A DNA stretch of 18,924 nucleotides from Pseudomonadota bacterium (lineage in GTDB: Bacteria; Desulfobacterota; Desulfovibrionia; Desulfovibrionales; Desulfovibrionaceae): contig JAEXRD010000106.1 of the NCBI GenBank assembly GCA_023438245.1, forward strand, positions 1-18,924. The letters run 5' to 3'. Below, piece by piece: positions 6,838 through 13,989 of the stretch. Position 1 is the stretch's first letter. Every line of letters starts with the position of its first letter. The notes beneath the pieces were generated by a model. That model worked only from the letters and a program-made list of their open reading frames with translations. It did not search any database and was not told where the DNA came from. Made by a program: the position numbers and the translations under genes.

Positions 6838-7233
6838 CTATTTTTTGATGCGCTTTTCCCAGAGCTTCATGTCCTTCATCTTCTTGCGGCGCTGGCGCTG
6901 CAACTCTTTGCAAACCAGGGGCATCTTCTTCGGGTAGCCCCACTTTTCGCGATATTCGTCAGGGGTGAGCCCGAACTTGGCCAGGTGACGCTTTGTCAGT
7001 ACCTTGAAGGCCTTGCCGGACTCCAGGCAGATGATGCTCTTTTCACGGACTGCCTTTTTCGGGTCAGTGGAAGGGGCGGCGGACTCCTCGCTTTCGTCAA
7101 CGGGTGCGCCGCTTATGGCGCGGATTCCACTGGCAAGGCTCTTCACCATGGAAAGGATTTCCTCCTCGCTCATGGTGCGCACAGTGGCTTGGGCCTTCAC
7201 GATATCCAGCGCTTCTTTCAAGAAATCGTCCAT
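6838..7233 (-). CDS. MucR/Ros-family transcriptional regulator with a degenerate zinc finger
   Basis: A 131-residue DNA-binding protein of the Ros/MucR family, regulators of exopolysaccharide, motility and cell-cycle genes that bind AT-rich DNA. The N-terminal helical part (FLKEALDIVKAQATVRTMSEEEILSMVKSLASGI) corresponds to the oligomerisation region. The C-terminal part, KAFKVLTKRHLAKFGLTPDEYREKWGYPKKMPLVCKELQRQRRKKMKD, is the diagnostic domain, followed by a basic tail. Canonical Ros proteins use C-x2-C and H-x3/4-H zinc ligands. Here the first pair is CLES (second Cys is Ser) and the second is HLAKFG (second His absent). The ATG at 7233 has GAGGAGGATGT just upstream; the frame continues to 7317, but that part looks unrelated. 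Related zinc-less 'Ml' proteins exist in rhizobia, so it may still fold and bind DNA. Confidence 0.87.
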   Translation of the reverse strand: MDDFLKEALDIVKAQATVRTMSEEEILSMVKSLASGIRAISGAPVDESEESAAPSTDPKKAVREKSIICLESGKAFKVLTKRHLAKFGLTPDEYREKWGYPKKMPLVCKELQRQRRKKMKDMKLWEKRIKK

Positions 7234-7549
7234 CACATCCTCCTCAGTGGGGTTGCTGAGAGCTGAGTCAAGTGCTGCAACACGCTCAGGCCGCGCAACA
7301 AGACAATGCGTTTTCACTACAGAAACGCCTGGATGATGTAAAGTTGGAACCGATAAAAATATACGTAAAATTGTACGAATCCGCCCAGGTGTTCCGCGCG
7401 GTTGGCCGCAGGAATCGCGGGGCGGCGTGTGCGGCGGCCCTTGCGCTTTGCGGCAGGAGGATTATCTTCGGGCCATGAACAGACGCTACACACGCGGGGC
7501 CCGCGCCCGGACAGTCGGCGACAGGACCCGAACCGCAAAGGAGGAAGGC
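7234..7549. other. Divergent intergenic region with an AT-rich block
   Basis: This 316-nt gap separates the MucR-like gene (leftward) from the CxxC protein gene (rightward). About 7332-7382 is strikingly AT-rich for this genome. It contains runs such as ATAAAAATATACGTAAAATT and a good plus-strand promoter (7344-7371). MucR/Ros proteins prefer AT-rich sites with T-A steps, so this is a plausible autoregulatory site. On the minus strand, a small CTCAG/CTGAG hairpin (7243-7260) abuts the regulator's ribosome binding site. I see no convincing RNA gene here. Confidence 0.6.
7344..7371 (+). promoter_or_regulatory. Candidate sigma70-type promoter for the small CxxC protein
   Basis: TTGGAA (7344-7349) and TAAAAT (7366-7371) are separated by 16 nt, matching four and five of six consensus bases. 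The spacer is AT-rich. It would give a leader of about 170 nt before the ATG at 7550. It could also drive the weaker upstream start at 7478. Confidence 0.45.
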
Positions 7550-7810
7550 ATGGCCACGGCGGTCTTCGATCCCGAGCTTTTGTACGTGGAGTGCGCCCGT
7601 TGCGGCCAGCCGGTGCTCTGGAACTCCGGCGACACCACACGCATCCTCTCGTGGGCGGGCATAGACGCCCGCACCCTGGACGAGAAGTGCATGATCATCT
7701 CCGAGGGCTGCCCCGCCTGCCGCCCCGGCCAGAAGAGCTTCACCACCCAGGTGGTGCGCCTGCGGCCCTCTCTGGGCGCGCGCGGCGGGGGCGGGCGACC
7801 GGCCAACTAG
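7550..7810 (+). CDS. Small protein with two CxxC motifs, putative zinc ribbon, unknown function
   Basis: An 86-residue protein that I do not recognise as a named family. It has CARC near residues 19-22 and CPAC near 57-60, separated by about 35 residues, plus a lone Cys in DEKCMI. This is the spacing of a zinc ribbon or knuckle. The central segment ILSWAGIDARTLDEKCMIISEGCPACRPG looks well ordered, and the last 15 residues (SLGARGGGGRPAN) look disordered. The ATG at 7550 is chosen because AAAGGAGG lies 6 nt upstream. ATG 7478 is in frame, but its AGGAGG is 14 nt away and its extra residues are low-complexity Arg-rich. It ends 10 nt from the convergent diguanylate cyclase gene. Confidence 0.65.
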   Translation: MATAVFDPELLYVECARCGQPVLWNSGDTTRILSWAGIDARTLDEKCMIISEGCPACRPGQKSFTTQVVRLRPSLGARGGGGRPAN

Positions 7811-7820
7811 CCTTTTCGGG

Positions 7821-9455
7821 TCATGCGGGCGGCGGCCCCTCGGGCTGGCCCGCCATGTCGCAGGCGAGCACCCTGTTCCGCCCCTCGCCCTTGGCCTGGT
7901 ACAGGGCCTTGTCCGCGCAGGTCATGAGCTTGTCCAGCGCGCGCTGGTCCAGCTCGTCCGCCGTAAGGCTGCCCACGCCCACGCTCACTGTGACGCGCAG
8001 GATCTCGGTGCGCTGGCCGTCGCCCACGGGAATGGCCAGGGCCTCCACCGTGCGGCGGATGCGCTCGGCCAGCTCGTGGGCCTCCCTGCGCCCGGCGTGG
8101 GGGGCCAGCACGGCGAATTCCTCTCCGCCCATGCGGGCGAAGATGTCCGACTGGCGCACCCGGTGGCTCAGCACCTCGGCAAAGGCCTTGAGCGCCATGT
8201 CGCCTGCGGCGTGGCCCCAGGTGTCGTTGACGGTCTTGAAGTTGTCCAGGTCCAGCATCAGCAGGCTCACGGGCTTGCCCGCGCGGCGGGCCGACTCGAT
8301 GAGCCGGGGGCCTTCCTGCAGCAGCAGCTTGCGGTTGGGCGCGCCGGTGAGCGGGTCGGTGAGCGAGGCCTGGCGCAGGGCGTCCAGGGTGTCGCGCACG
8401 CGCTCCACCATCAGGCAGTAGGCCACGTTGAGGCTGCGCACCTCCTCGGGGTCGCTGCTGTCCGGCTCCGGCGAGCAACTCACCTCGAAGTCCCCGCCCT
8501 CGATCTTGTTGGAGTGCTCCACCAGCCGCCTCAGCGGGGCCTCCAGCGAGCGCGCCAGCCGGAGCGTGAGCGGCCCGAACACCAGGAACAGCACCGCCGC
8601 GCCCGCCAGCGGAGCGCCCAGCACCCCGGCGTGCAGCGAGATGATGGCCGTTTCCGGAATCTCGCCCACGAGCAGCCAGCGCCCCTCCAAAAGCCAGGTG
8701 TAGGTGCCCGCCACGCGCCTGCCCGCGTGGTTGCGGTAGGTGCCGTCGGGCTGGGTCTGGGCCCGGGCGTGGTCGAAGATCGCGTCGCCCGCGTGCAGGC
8801 TGCGCAGCTGCTGCCCCGCCGTGGGCTGGGAGAGCAGTTCGCCCCCGGCCTTGAGCAGGAAGGTGCGCGAGGAGCCCTCCCAGTGCACGGTCTGCAGGTA
8901 GCGCAGCACCGTGTCCAGGCGGATGGAGCCGAAGACCAGCCCCCGGAAGCGCCCCTTGGCGTCGTTCACTGGGCTGGAGACGATGATGACGTCCGCGCCG
9001 CTGCTGCGCCCGCGCAGCACGTCGGAGACGTAGCGGCGGCCCTCCAGGGCGGCCTGGAAATAGGGCCGGTCGGAGAGGTCCAGGCCCACGCCCGGGGCGC
9101 CGGGATCCGCAACGGTGCGGCCGTGCTCGTCGACGTACACCAGGCCGGAAAAATCGGGCGAGCGCCGCAGCACTTTGGTCAGCATTTCGTCGAGGTCCTT
9201 GGCCGGAAGCGACAGGACCCTGGGGTCGCTGGCCAGCAGGTCCACGTCGCGCACCCGCTCGCCCATCCAGAAATCGATGAACTGCTGCTGCATGCGCAGG
9301 GTGGAGCGCAGCTCCTGCTGGGCATCGGCCAGCAGCACCCGGCTGGAATAGAGCGCAAAGAAGGCGACGCCCGCGCCCAGGGGCAGCAGCACCATGAGCC
9401 AGAGCATTTGCCGGAGCCGCTGCACCAGGCTGAACGAGCGTGTGGGTATCCTCAT
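7821..9455 (-). CDS. Membrane diguanylate cyclase (Cache-like sensor, HAMP-like linker, GGDEF)
   Basis: Predicted to make c-di-GMP from two GTP in response to an extracytoplasmic signal. The 544-residue protein has a transmembrane segment at 17-37, a periplasmic Cache-type domain (about 40-270) containing DRPYFQAALEGRRYVSDVLRGRSSG and SSPVNDAKGRFRGLVFGSI, a second membrane segment at 276-300, a HAMP-like linker to about 350, and a GGDEF domain from LTDPLTGAPNR to YQAKGEGRNRV. The active-site motif is GGEEF (443-447), an active variant. RQSD (434-437), five residues before it, is the RxxD inhibitory site, so product inhibition is expected. No EAL domain is present. Upstream of the ATG only GGTG resembles a ribosome binding site. 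It follows moaA by 39 nt and could be cotranscribed. The ligand cannot be inferred. Confidence 0.94.
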   Translation of the reverse strand: MRIPTRSFSLVQRLRQMLWLMVLLPLGAGVAFFALYSSRVLLADAQQELRSTLRMQQQFIDFWMGERVRDVDLLASDPRVLSLPAKDLDEMLTKVLRRSPDFSGLVYVDEHGRTVADPGAPGVGLDLSDRPYFQAALEGRRYVSDVLRGRSSGADVIIVSSPVNDAKGRFRGLVFGSIRLDTVLRYLQTVHWEGSSRTFLLKAGGELLSQPTAGQQLRSLHAGDAIFDHARAQTQPDGTYRNHAGRRVAGTYTWLLEGRWLLVGEIPETAIISLHAGVLGAPLAGAAVLFLVFGPLTLRLARSLEAPLRRLVEHSNKIEGGDFEVSCSPEPDSSDPEEVRSLNVAYCLMVERVRDTLDALRQASLTDPLTGAPNRKLLLQEGPRLIESARRAGKPVSLLMLDLDNFKTVNDTWGHAAGDMALKAFAEVLSHRVRQSDIFARMGGEEFAVLAPHAGRREAHELAERIRRTVEALAIPVGDGQRTEILRVTVSVGVGSLTADELDQRALDKLMTCADKALYQAKGEGRNRVLACDMAGQPEGPPPA

Positions 9456-9494
9456 TTCACACCAAATAAGGAGGAAAGAGGCGTTGGCAAGTGA

Positions 9495-10484
9495 TTACCC
9501 GCCAATGGAGGACATGGCCGTGGCGCAAACGCCCTGGCCTTCCCTGCGGCGGGCCAGCAACTCGTGCCCGATGGGCTTGTTTTTCAGCGCCGCGCGCACG
9601 ATGCGCTCCACGAAGCTCTGGCCCAGCTTGGGGTGGCGCAGGGCAGGGCGCAGGCGGTAGGAGCGGTCGGAGAACAGGCAGGTGCGCAGCACCCCGCCGC
9701 TGGTGATCCTCAGGCGGTTGCAGCTGGCGCAGAAGTGGTTGGACAGGGGGGTGATGAGCCCGAAACGGCCCTGGCCCCCCTCGATGGCCCACATCTGCGC
9801 CGGTCCGGCGTCGGCGGCGTCGCGCGCAAGGGGGGTCAGCCCGGCCAGCTCGCGGGCCTGGGCCAGGATGTCGGCGGCGCTCCAGACCTGCTCCGGCGCC
9901 CAGGTGGCCCCGCCCATGGGCATGAACTCGATGAAGCGCACGTCGATGGGCAGCTCGGCGGCCAGCTTCAGGAATCCGCCCAGCTCGTCGTCGTTGACCC
10001 CGCGCAGGGCCACGGCGTTGATCTTCACGCGCAGGCCCGCCTCCAGGCTGGCGTCGATGCCCCGGCGCACCTCGTGGTACAGGTCCGCGCCGGTGATGCG
10101 CGCGAATTTCTCCGGGTCCAGCGTGTCCAGGGAGATGTTCACGCGCTTCACGCCCGCCTGGGCCAGCCGGAAGGCCTGCGGGGCCAGCAGGGTGGCGTTG
10201 GTGGTCAGGCGCAGGTCCAGCTGCGGCATCAGCCGCATGGCGGTTTCGACGAACTCCATGAAGCCCCTGCGCGCGAAGGGCTCGCCCCCGGTGAGACGCA
10301 CCTTGCCGATGCCCAGGCCATGGGCCAGCTGCATGAGCTGCAGGCAATCCTCGTAGCGCAGCACCTCGTCGTGGGTCAGACGGTGGCGCATCTGCCCGTC
10401 GCAGTACAGGCAGCGCAGGTTGCAGCGGTCGGTGACGGAAAGCCGGAGGTAGCTGACCCCGCGGCCCTTGTCGTCGGTGAGCAT
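9495..10484 (-). CDS. moaA: GTP 3',8-cyclase MoaA
   Basis: A radical-SAM enzyme that, with MoaC, turns GTP into cyclic pyranopterin monophosphate, the first step of molybdopterin synthesis. The 329 residues carry both iron-sulfur sites: C21-x3-C25-x2-C28 (DRCNLRCLYC) for SAM cleavage, and C252-x2-C255-x13-C269 (CASCNRLRITSGG...RTC) for GTP binding. The LTGGEPF motif and the C-terminal GG (AMSSIGG), needed for activity, are intact. It starts 28 nt after purE with only a weak ribosome binding site, so it is probably in the same transcript. Molybdenum or tungsten pterin enzymes such as formate dehydrogenase would be the users; none are in this window. Confidence 0.97.
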   Translation of the reverse strand: MLTDDKGRGVSYLRLSVTDRCNLRCLYCDGQMRHRLTHDEVLRYEDCLQLMQLAHGLGIGKVRLTGGEPFARRGFMEFVETAMRLMPQLDLRLTTNATLLAPQAFRLAQAGVKRVNISLDTLDPEKFARITGADLYHEVRRGIDASLEAGLRVKINAVALRGVNDDELGGFLKLAAELPIDVRFIEFMPMGGATWAPEQVWSAADILAQARELAGLTPLARDAADAGPAQMWAIEGGQGRFGLITPLSNHFCASCNRLRITSGGVLRTCLFSDRSYRLRPALRHPKLGQSFVERIVRAALKNKPIGHELLARRREGQGVCATAMSSIGG

Positions 10485-10512
10485 GGTCGATCCAGTGCCC
10501 GTGGGGGCCTTG

Positions 10513-11043
10513 CTACTTCTTTTTCTCGGACTTTTCCGCCCGGCGCTCGGCGTCGTTCTTCTCCACCTTGGCGGCGGCCTTCTCCACGCCCGCGATGAAG
10601 CCCGCGCGCTCGTCCTTCAGCCTCTGGGCCAGGGCGGGGTCGGAAAGGGCCAGGATCTGGGCGGCCAGCCAGGCGGCGTTGCGCGCCCCGGCCTTGTCCA
10701 GGGCCACGGTGGCCACGGGGAAGCCCGGGGGCATCTGCACGGTGGCCAAGAGGGCGTCCATGCCGCCCAGGGGCGAGGCCGCCAGCGGCACGCCGATGAC
10801 CGGCCTGGTGGTGCGGGCGGCCACGGCCCCGGCCAGGTGGGCGGCCATGCCCGCTGCGCACACGAACACCTGGCAGCCTCCGGCCTCCAGGTCGGCCACG
10901 AGCTTCTCGGTGCGCTCCGGGGTGCGGTGGGCGCTGCTCACCGTGAACAGGTAGTCGATCCCTAAGCTGTCCAGCACCTCGGCGCAGGGCTTCATCAGGT
11001 CTTCGTCGGACGCGCTGCCCATGAAAACGGCTACTTTGGCCAT
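10513..11043 (-). CDS. purE: 5-(carboxyamino)imidazole ribonucleotide mutase PurE
   Basis: PurE makes CAIR in step six of purine synthesis, either from N5-CAIR (class I) or from AIR plus CO2 (class II). The 176 residues begin VAVFMGSASDEDLMKPCAEVL and contain SSAHRTPERTEKL and GVPLAASPLGGMDALLATVQMPPGFPVATVALDKAGARNAAWLAAQIL, all typical. The last 22 residues (KAAAKVEKNDAERRAEKSEKKK) are a charged, Lys/Glu-rich tail beyond the usual 160-170 residue core. TAGGAGAG just before the ATG includes the purD stop, so translation is closely coupled. No purK is adjacent, so which class it belongs to is open; I did not resolve the class-specific residues. Confidence 0.96.
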   Translation of the reverse strand: MAKVAVFMGSASDEDLMKPCAEVLDSLGIDYLFTVSSAHRTPERTEKLVADLEAGGCQVFVCAAGMAAHLAGAVAARTTRPVIGVPLAASPLGGMDALLATVQMPPGFPVATVALDKAGARNAAWLAAQILALSDPALAQRLKDERAGFIAGVEKAAAKVEKNDAERRAEKSEKKK

Positions 11044-11052
11044 GACTCTCTC

Positions 11053-12348
11053 CTATTTCTTGATGCGGGCGATGCCCTTGTCGCCGATGTCGCGGCGGAA
11101 ATAACAGCCCGTGAAGCCCACCTTGGCCACGCCCTCGTAGGCCTTGGCCTTGGCCTCGGCCAGGGTGGCCCCCAGTCCGGTGACGCCCAGCACGCGCCCG
11201 CCGCTGGTGACGGTCCTGCCGCCGTCCGCCCCGCTGCTCTCGACCTTGGTGCCCGCCTGGAAGACCTTCACGCCGGGGATGGCGTCGGCCTCGTCCAGGC
11301 CGGTGATCTCCAGGCCCTTGGGGTAGCTGCCGGGATAGCCGGGCGCGGCGATGACCACGCACAGCGCGGTCTCGGGCTTCACGGCCACCATGTCCGGGGT
11401 GAGGCGGCCCTCCACGCAGGCCAGGAGCACGTCCAGCAGGTCGCCGTCCAGGCGCATCAAGAGCGGCTGGCATTCGGGGTCGCCGAAGCGCACGTTGTAC
11501 TCCAGCACCATGGGGCCCTGGGCGGTGAACATGAGCCCGGCGTAGAGCACGCCCTTGAAGGGGTGGCCCTGGGCGGCCAGGTGCTTCAGGATGGGCCGGA
11601 TGACCAGTTCGGCGGTGGCGGCGTACTGCTCCTGCGGCAGCACCGGGGCCGGGCTGTAGGCGCCCATGCCGCCGGTGTTGGGGCCGGTGTCGCCCTCGCC
11701 CACGGCCTTGTGGTCCTGGGCGCTGGGCAAAAGCGCGAAGTTCTCGCCGTCGCAGAAGGCCAGGAAGCTGGCCTCCTCGCCCATGAGCGCGTCCTCCACC
11801 ACCACTGTCGCTCCGGCGGGGCCGAAGACCTTCTTCACCATCATCTCGTCGATGGCCTCAAGCGCCTCGTCCACGGACTTGGCCACCACCACGCCCTTGC
11901 CCGCGGCCAGGCCGTCGGCCTTGACCACCAGCGGCGCGCCGTGGGCCGTGACGTAGGCCTTGGCCGCGGCCACGTCCTCGAAGACCTCGAAGGCGGCGGT
12001 GGGCACGCCCGCGGCGCGCATGACGCGCTTGGCGAAGGCCTTGCTGCCCTCCAGCTGGGCGGCGTAGGCGCAGGGGCCGAAGCAGGCGATGCCTTCGGCG
12101 GCCAGCGCGCCCTCGATGCCCGCCACCAGCGGGGCCTCGGGCCCCACCACAACCAGGCCCACGTTTTCCTTCTTGGCCAGGGCCACCAGCCCGGCGATGT
12201 CGTCGTCCTTCACGGGCACGTTGACGGCCTCGCGGGCGGTGCCGCCGTTGCCGGGCGCGGCGAAGACCTTGGTGACGCGGGGACTCTGGGCCAGCTTCCA
12301 GCACAGGGCGTGTTCCCTGCCGCCGGAGCCGATGACAAGCACGTTCAT
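11053..12348 (-). CDS. purD: Phosphoribosylamine-glycine ligase PurD (GARS)
   Basis: PurD joins glycine to phosphoribosylamine with ATP in purine synthesis. The 431 residues match the usual length (about 420-430). The N-terminal domain starts MNVLVIGSGGREHALCWKLAQSP and continues with AAPGNGGTA. The ATP-grasp domain contains VVKADGLAAGKGVVVAKS, VVVEDALMGEEASFLAFCDGEN and NTGGMGAYSPAPVL. The metal-binding region MVLEYNVRFGDPECQPLLMRL is intact. I place the start at the ATG at 12348, preceded by GGAG 8 nt away; the frame stays open to 12705, but that part is antisense to the Lys/Ala-rich gene. It is the first gene of purD-purE-moaA. Confidence 0.98.
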   Translation of the reverse strand: MNVLVIGSGGREHALCWKLAQSPRVTKVFAAPGNGGTAREAVNVPVKDDDIAGLVALAKKENVGLVVVGPEAPLVAGIEGALAAEGIACFGPCAYAAQLEGSKAFAKRVMRAAGVPTAAFEVFEDVAAAKAYVTAHGAPLVVKADGLAAGKGVVVAKSVDEALEAIDEMMVKKVFGPAGATVVVEDALMGEEASFLAFCDGENFALLPSAQDHKAVGEGDTGPNTGGMGAYSPAPVLPQEQYAATAELVIRPILKHLAAQGHPFKGVLYAGLMFTAQGPMVLEYNVRFGDPECQPLLMRLDGDLLDVLLACVEGRLTPDMVAVKPETALCVVIAAPGYPGSYPKGLEITGLDEADAIPGVKVFQAGTKVESSGADGGRTVTSGGRVLGVTGLGATLAEAKAKAYEGVAKVGFTGCYFRRDIGDKGIARIKK

Positions 12349-12382
12349 GGGGATGCTCCAGGGAAATGTCGTTCTGCGCTTC

Positions 12383-12411
12383 TGTCTAGTGAAAACACGG
12401 CCCGTTTGCAA
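12383..12411 (-). promoter_or_regulatory. Weak candidate promoter for purD-purE-moaA
   Basis: On the minus strand TTGCAA (12411-12406) is followed after 17 nt by TAGACA (12388-12383). The -35 matches four of six bases and the -10 only three. It is the best-spaced pair I see in the gap upstream of purD. I see no PurR-type operator. Confidence 0.25.
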
Positions 12412-12460
12412 GGCGCGGCGCGCGCTGCGCGAGTTGTCACCGCAATGGGGGAAAAAGGGC

Positions 12461-12488
12461 TTGCGCGCCTGTGTGGTTGCGGTATGGT
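12461..12488 (+). promoter_or_regulatory. Candidate promoter for the Lys/Ala-rich Cys4 protein
   Basis: TTGCGC (12461-12466) and TATGGT (12483-12488) are separated by 16 nt. They lie 45 nt before the chosen ATG at 12533, in the gap shared with divergent purD. Match by eye only. Confidence 0.35.
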
Positions 12489-12532
12489 CGCGGCAAGACC
12501 CCAACGGACGACCACGAGAGGAGATGACGACG

Positions 12533-12901
12533 ATGACGACCGCCATGTCCAAGCCAGCGTCCAAGGCCAGTCCGGCCAAGAAGGCCGCGCCCGCCAAGGC
12601 CTCTGCCAAGCCCGCGCCCAAGGCCGCCCCCAAGGCCGCTGAAAAGAAGGCCCCGGCCCCGAAGAAGGCTCCGGCCAAGAGCGCCGCGCTCAAGAAGGCC
12701 GCCAAACCCGCCGGGAAGGCCGCCGCAAGGTCGGGCGGGCGCGAGATGCTCCTGGCCCGTGTGGAGGCCGTGCGCCTGGCCCAGCGCCAGGAAGGGCATT
12801 TCGACTGCTTCGGCCGCGCCGTGAACGGCTACTGCGACCAGGGCGATTGCGCCTTCCACGCGGAGTGCCTGAGCGTCTCCCAGCTGGTGCACAGCCTCTA
12901 G
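12533..12901 (+). CDS. Histone-H1-like Lys/Ala/Pro tail fused to a four-cysteine module, unknown function
   Basis: A 122-residue protein in two parts. Residues 6-66 are almost only Lys, Ala and Pro (KKAAP, KPAPKAAPKAA, APKKAPAK), like histone H1, AlgP or chlamydial Hc tails, and so likely disordered and nucleic-acid-binding. Residues 70-122 are ordered-looking: GREMLLARVEAVRLAQRQ, then C92-x8-C101-x4-C106-x5-C112 within FDCFGRAVNGYCDQGDCAFHAEC. The four Cys could bind zinc or a cluster. I chose ATG 12533 because GAGAGGAG ends 9 nt before it; the in-frame ATG at 12524 abuts that site, and ATG 12545 is a third option. It is divergent from purD. I do not recognise a named family. A nucleoid-associated role is inference from composition. 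Confidence 0.75.
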   Translation: MTTAMSKPASKASPAKKAAPAKASAKPAPKAAPKAAEKKAPAPKKAPAKSAALKKAAKPAGKAAARSGGREMLLARVEAVRLAQRQEGHFDCFGRAVNGYCDQGDCAFHAECLSVSQLVHSL

Positions 12902-12962
12902 CCGCCTTCGCCGCCCACGCCGCCCACGCCGAACACCGCCGCAGGCGCGCTCCCCTTCCGCC

Positions 12963-13016
12963 CCGCTCACCGGGCCAGACACCCCGCACTCCGCTTCCGG
13001 ACCCTCCCGTGAGCGG
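12963..13016 (+). other. Possible long-loop stem between the Cys4 protein and yitT genes
   Basis: CCGCTCAC plus GGG (12963-12974, with one bulged C) can pair with CCCGTGAGCGG (13006-13016), 11 bp around a loop of about 31 nt. There is no T tract, so it is not a standard terminator. The rest of the 184-nt gap (12902-13085) is C-rich with a short GCCCACGCC duplication near 12911-12930, and I see nothing else in it. Confidence 0.35.
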
Positions 13017-13085
13017 AATAGACGCCGTGCGCCCTTTTCCTCCGGTCGCAAAGCGGCTATGAGGGGGCGAGAGGACACCGCCAGC

Positions 13086-13988
13086 ATGATCGAAGATTCG
13101 TCCAAGCCCGCACCGCGCAAGCGCGACCGCCGCGTGTGGCGCGCCTACGCCTTCACCGTGCCCTGGAACCTGCTGCTGCTCACCGTCGGCGCGGCGCTGG
13201 TGGCCTTCGCCGTCAAAAGCGTGGCCGTGCCCCATGGCCTGCTCACCGGCGGGGTCAGCGGCATGGCGCTCCTGTGCTACTACCTGCTGCCCAGCATGGA
13301 CGCGGGCATCTGGTACTTCCTGCTCAACGTGCCCATCATGGCCCTGGGCCTGGTCATGGTCAGCCGCAGGTTCGTGCTCTACAGCCTGTACGGCATGGCC
13401 GCCACCAGCTTCTTCATCGACCGCGTGACCTACACCCTGGCCGTCACCGACCCGTGGCTGGCGGTCATCGCCTGCGGCGTGGCCCTGGGCGCGGGCATAG
13501 GCATCGCGCTTCGGTCCATGGGCAGCACCGGCGGCGCGGACATCCTGGCCGTGATCTGCCAGGAGCGCCTGGGCGTGCCCATCGGGCGCTTCGAGTTCCT
13601 GTTCAACCTGGCGGTGTTCGCCGCGGGCCTGGCCACGCTGCAGCTGGAGCCGGTGCTCTATTCCGTGGCCATGAATTTCCTGGTGGGCCGCGTGGTGGAC
13701 GTGTGCCTGACCATGTTCAGCGAGCGGCGCATGGCGCTGGTCATCTCCACCGAGCCCCGCGCCGTGGTGGACGCCATCCTGCACCGGCTGGGGCGCGGGG
13801 CCACGGTGCTGCAGGCGCGCGGCGGCTGGAGCGGCGAGGAGCGCGACGTGGTGCTGACCATGCTGAACAACCTGGAGCTCAAGCGCCTGGAGGAGCTGGT
13901 CTACGACATCGATCCCGGCGCGTTCACCATCATGGGCTCGGGCTTCAACGTCCTGGGCCAGGGATTCTCCGAAAGGAAGGTGTACTGA
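13086..13988 (+). CDS. YitT-family membrane protein with C-terminal DUF2179 domain
   Basis: A 300-residue inner-membrane protein of unknown transport function. A basic cytoplasmic N-terminus (KPAPRKRDRRVWRAY) precedes five or six hydrophobic segments in the first 200 residues. Family signatures include AVPHGLLTGGVSGMALL and ALRSMGSTGGADILA. The C-terminal 80 residues (MALVISTEPRAVVDAILHRLGRGATVLQARGGWSGEERDVVLTML...DIDPGAFTIMGSGFNVLGQGF) are the cytosolic DUF2179 domain. I prefer ATG 13086, with GAGAGGA 10 nt upstream; ATG 13059 adds nine residues but has no ribosome binding site. The stop is 1 nt before the SAM hydrolase ATG, so the two are translationally coupled. Confidence 0.9.
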   Translation: MIEDSSKPAPRKRDRRVWRAYAFTVPWNLLLLTVGAALVAFAVKSVAVPHGLLTGGVSGMALLCYYLLPSMDAGIWYFLLNVPIMALGLVMVSRRFVLYSLYGMAATSFFIDRVTYTLAVTDPWLAVIACGVALGAGIGIALRSMGSTGGADILAVICQERLGVPIGRFEFLFNLAVFAAGLATLQLEPVLYSVAMNFLVGRVVDVCLTMFSERRMALVISTEPRAVVDAILHRLGRGATVLQARGGWSGEERDVVLTMLNNLELKRLEELVYDIDPGAFTIMGSGFNVLGQGFSERKVY

Positions 13989-13989
13989 C

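Noticed and set aside
9464..9706. Plus-strand AAGGAGGAAAG followed by an open frame near 9491
   Set aside because: The frame lies antisense to moaA, its product is Arg/Gly/Ala-rich, and the purine run is just the complement of a pyrimidine tract before the cyclase gene.
12089..12532. N-terminal extension of the Lys/Ala-rich Cys4 protein
   Set aside because: It is antisense to purD and crosses the shared promoter gap; a ribosome binding site fits the ATG at 12533.
12349..12705. N-terminal extension of PurD
   Set aside because: It is the antisense of the Lys/Ala/Pro codons; PurD proteins begin at MNVLVIGSGGREHA.
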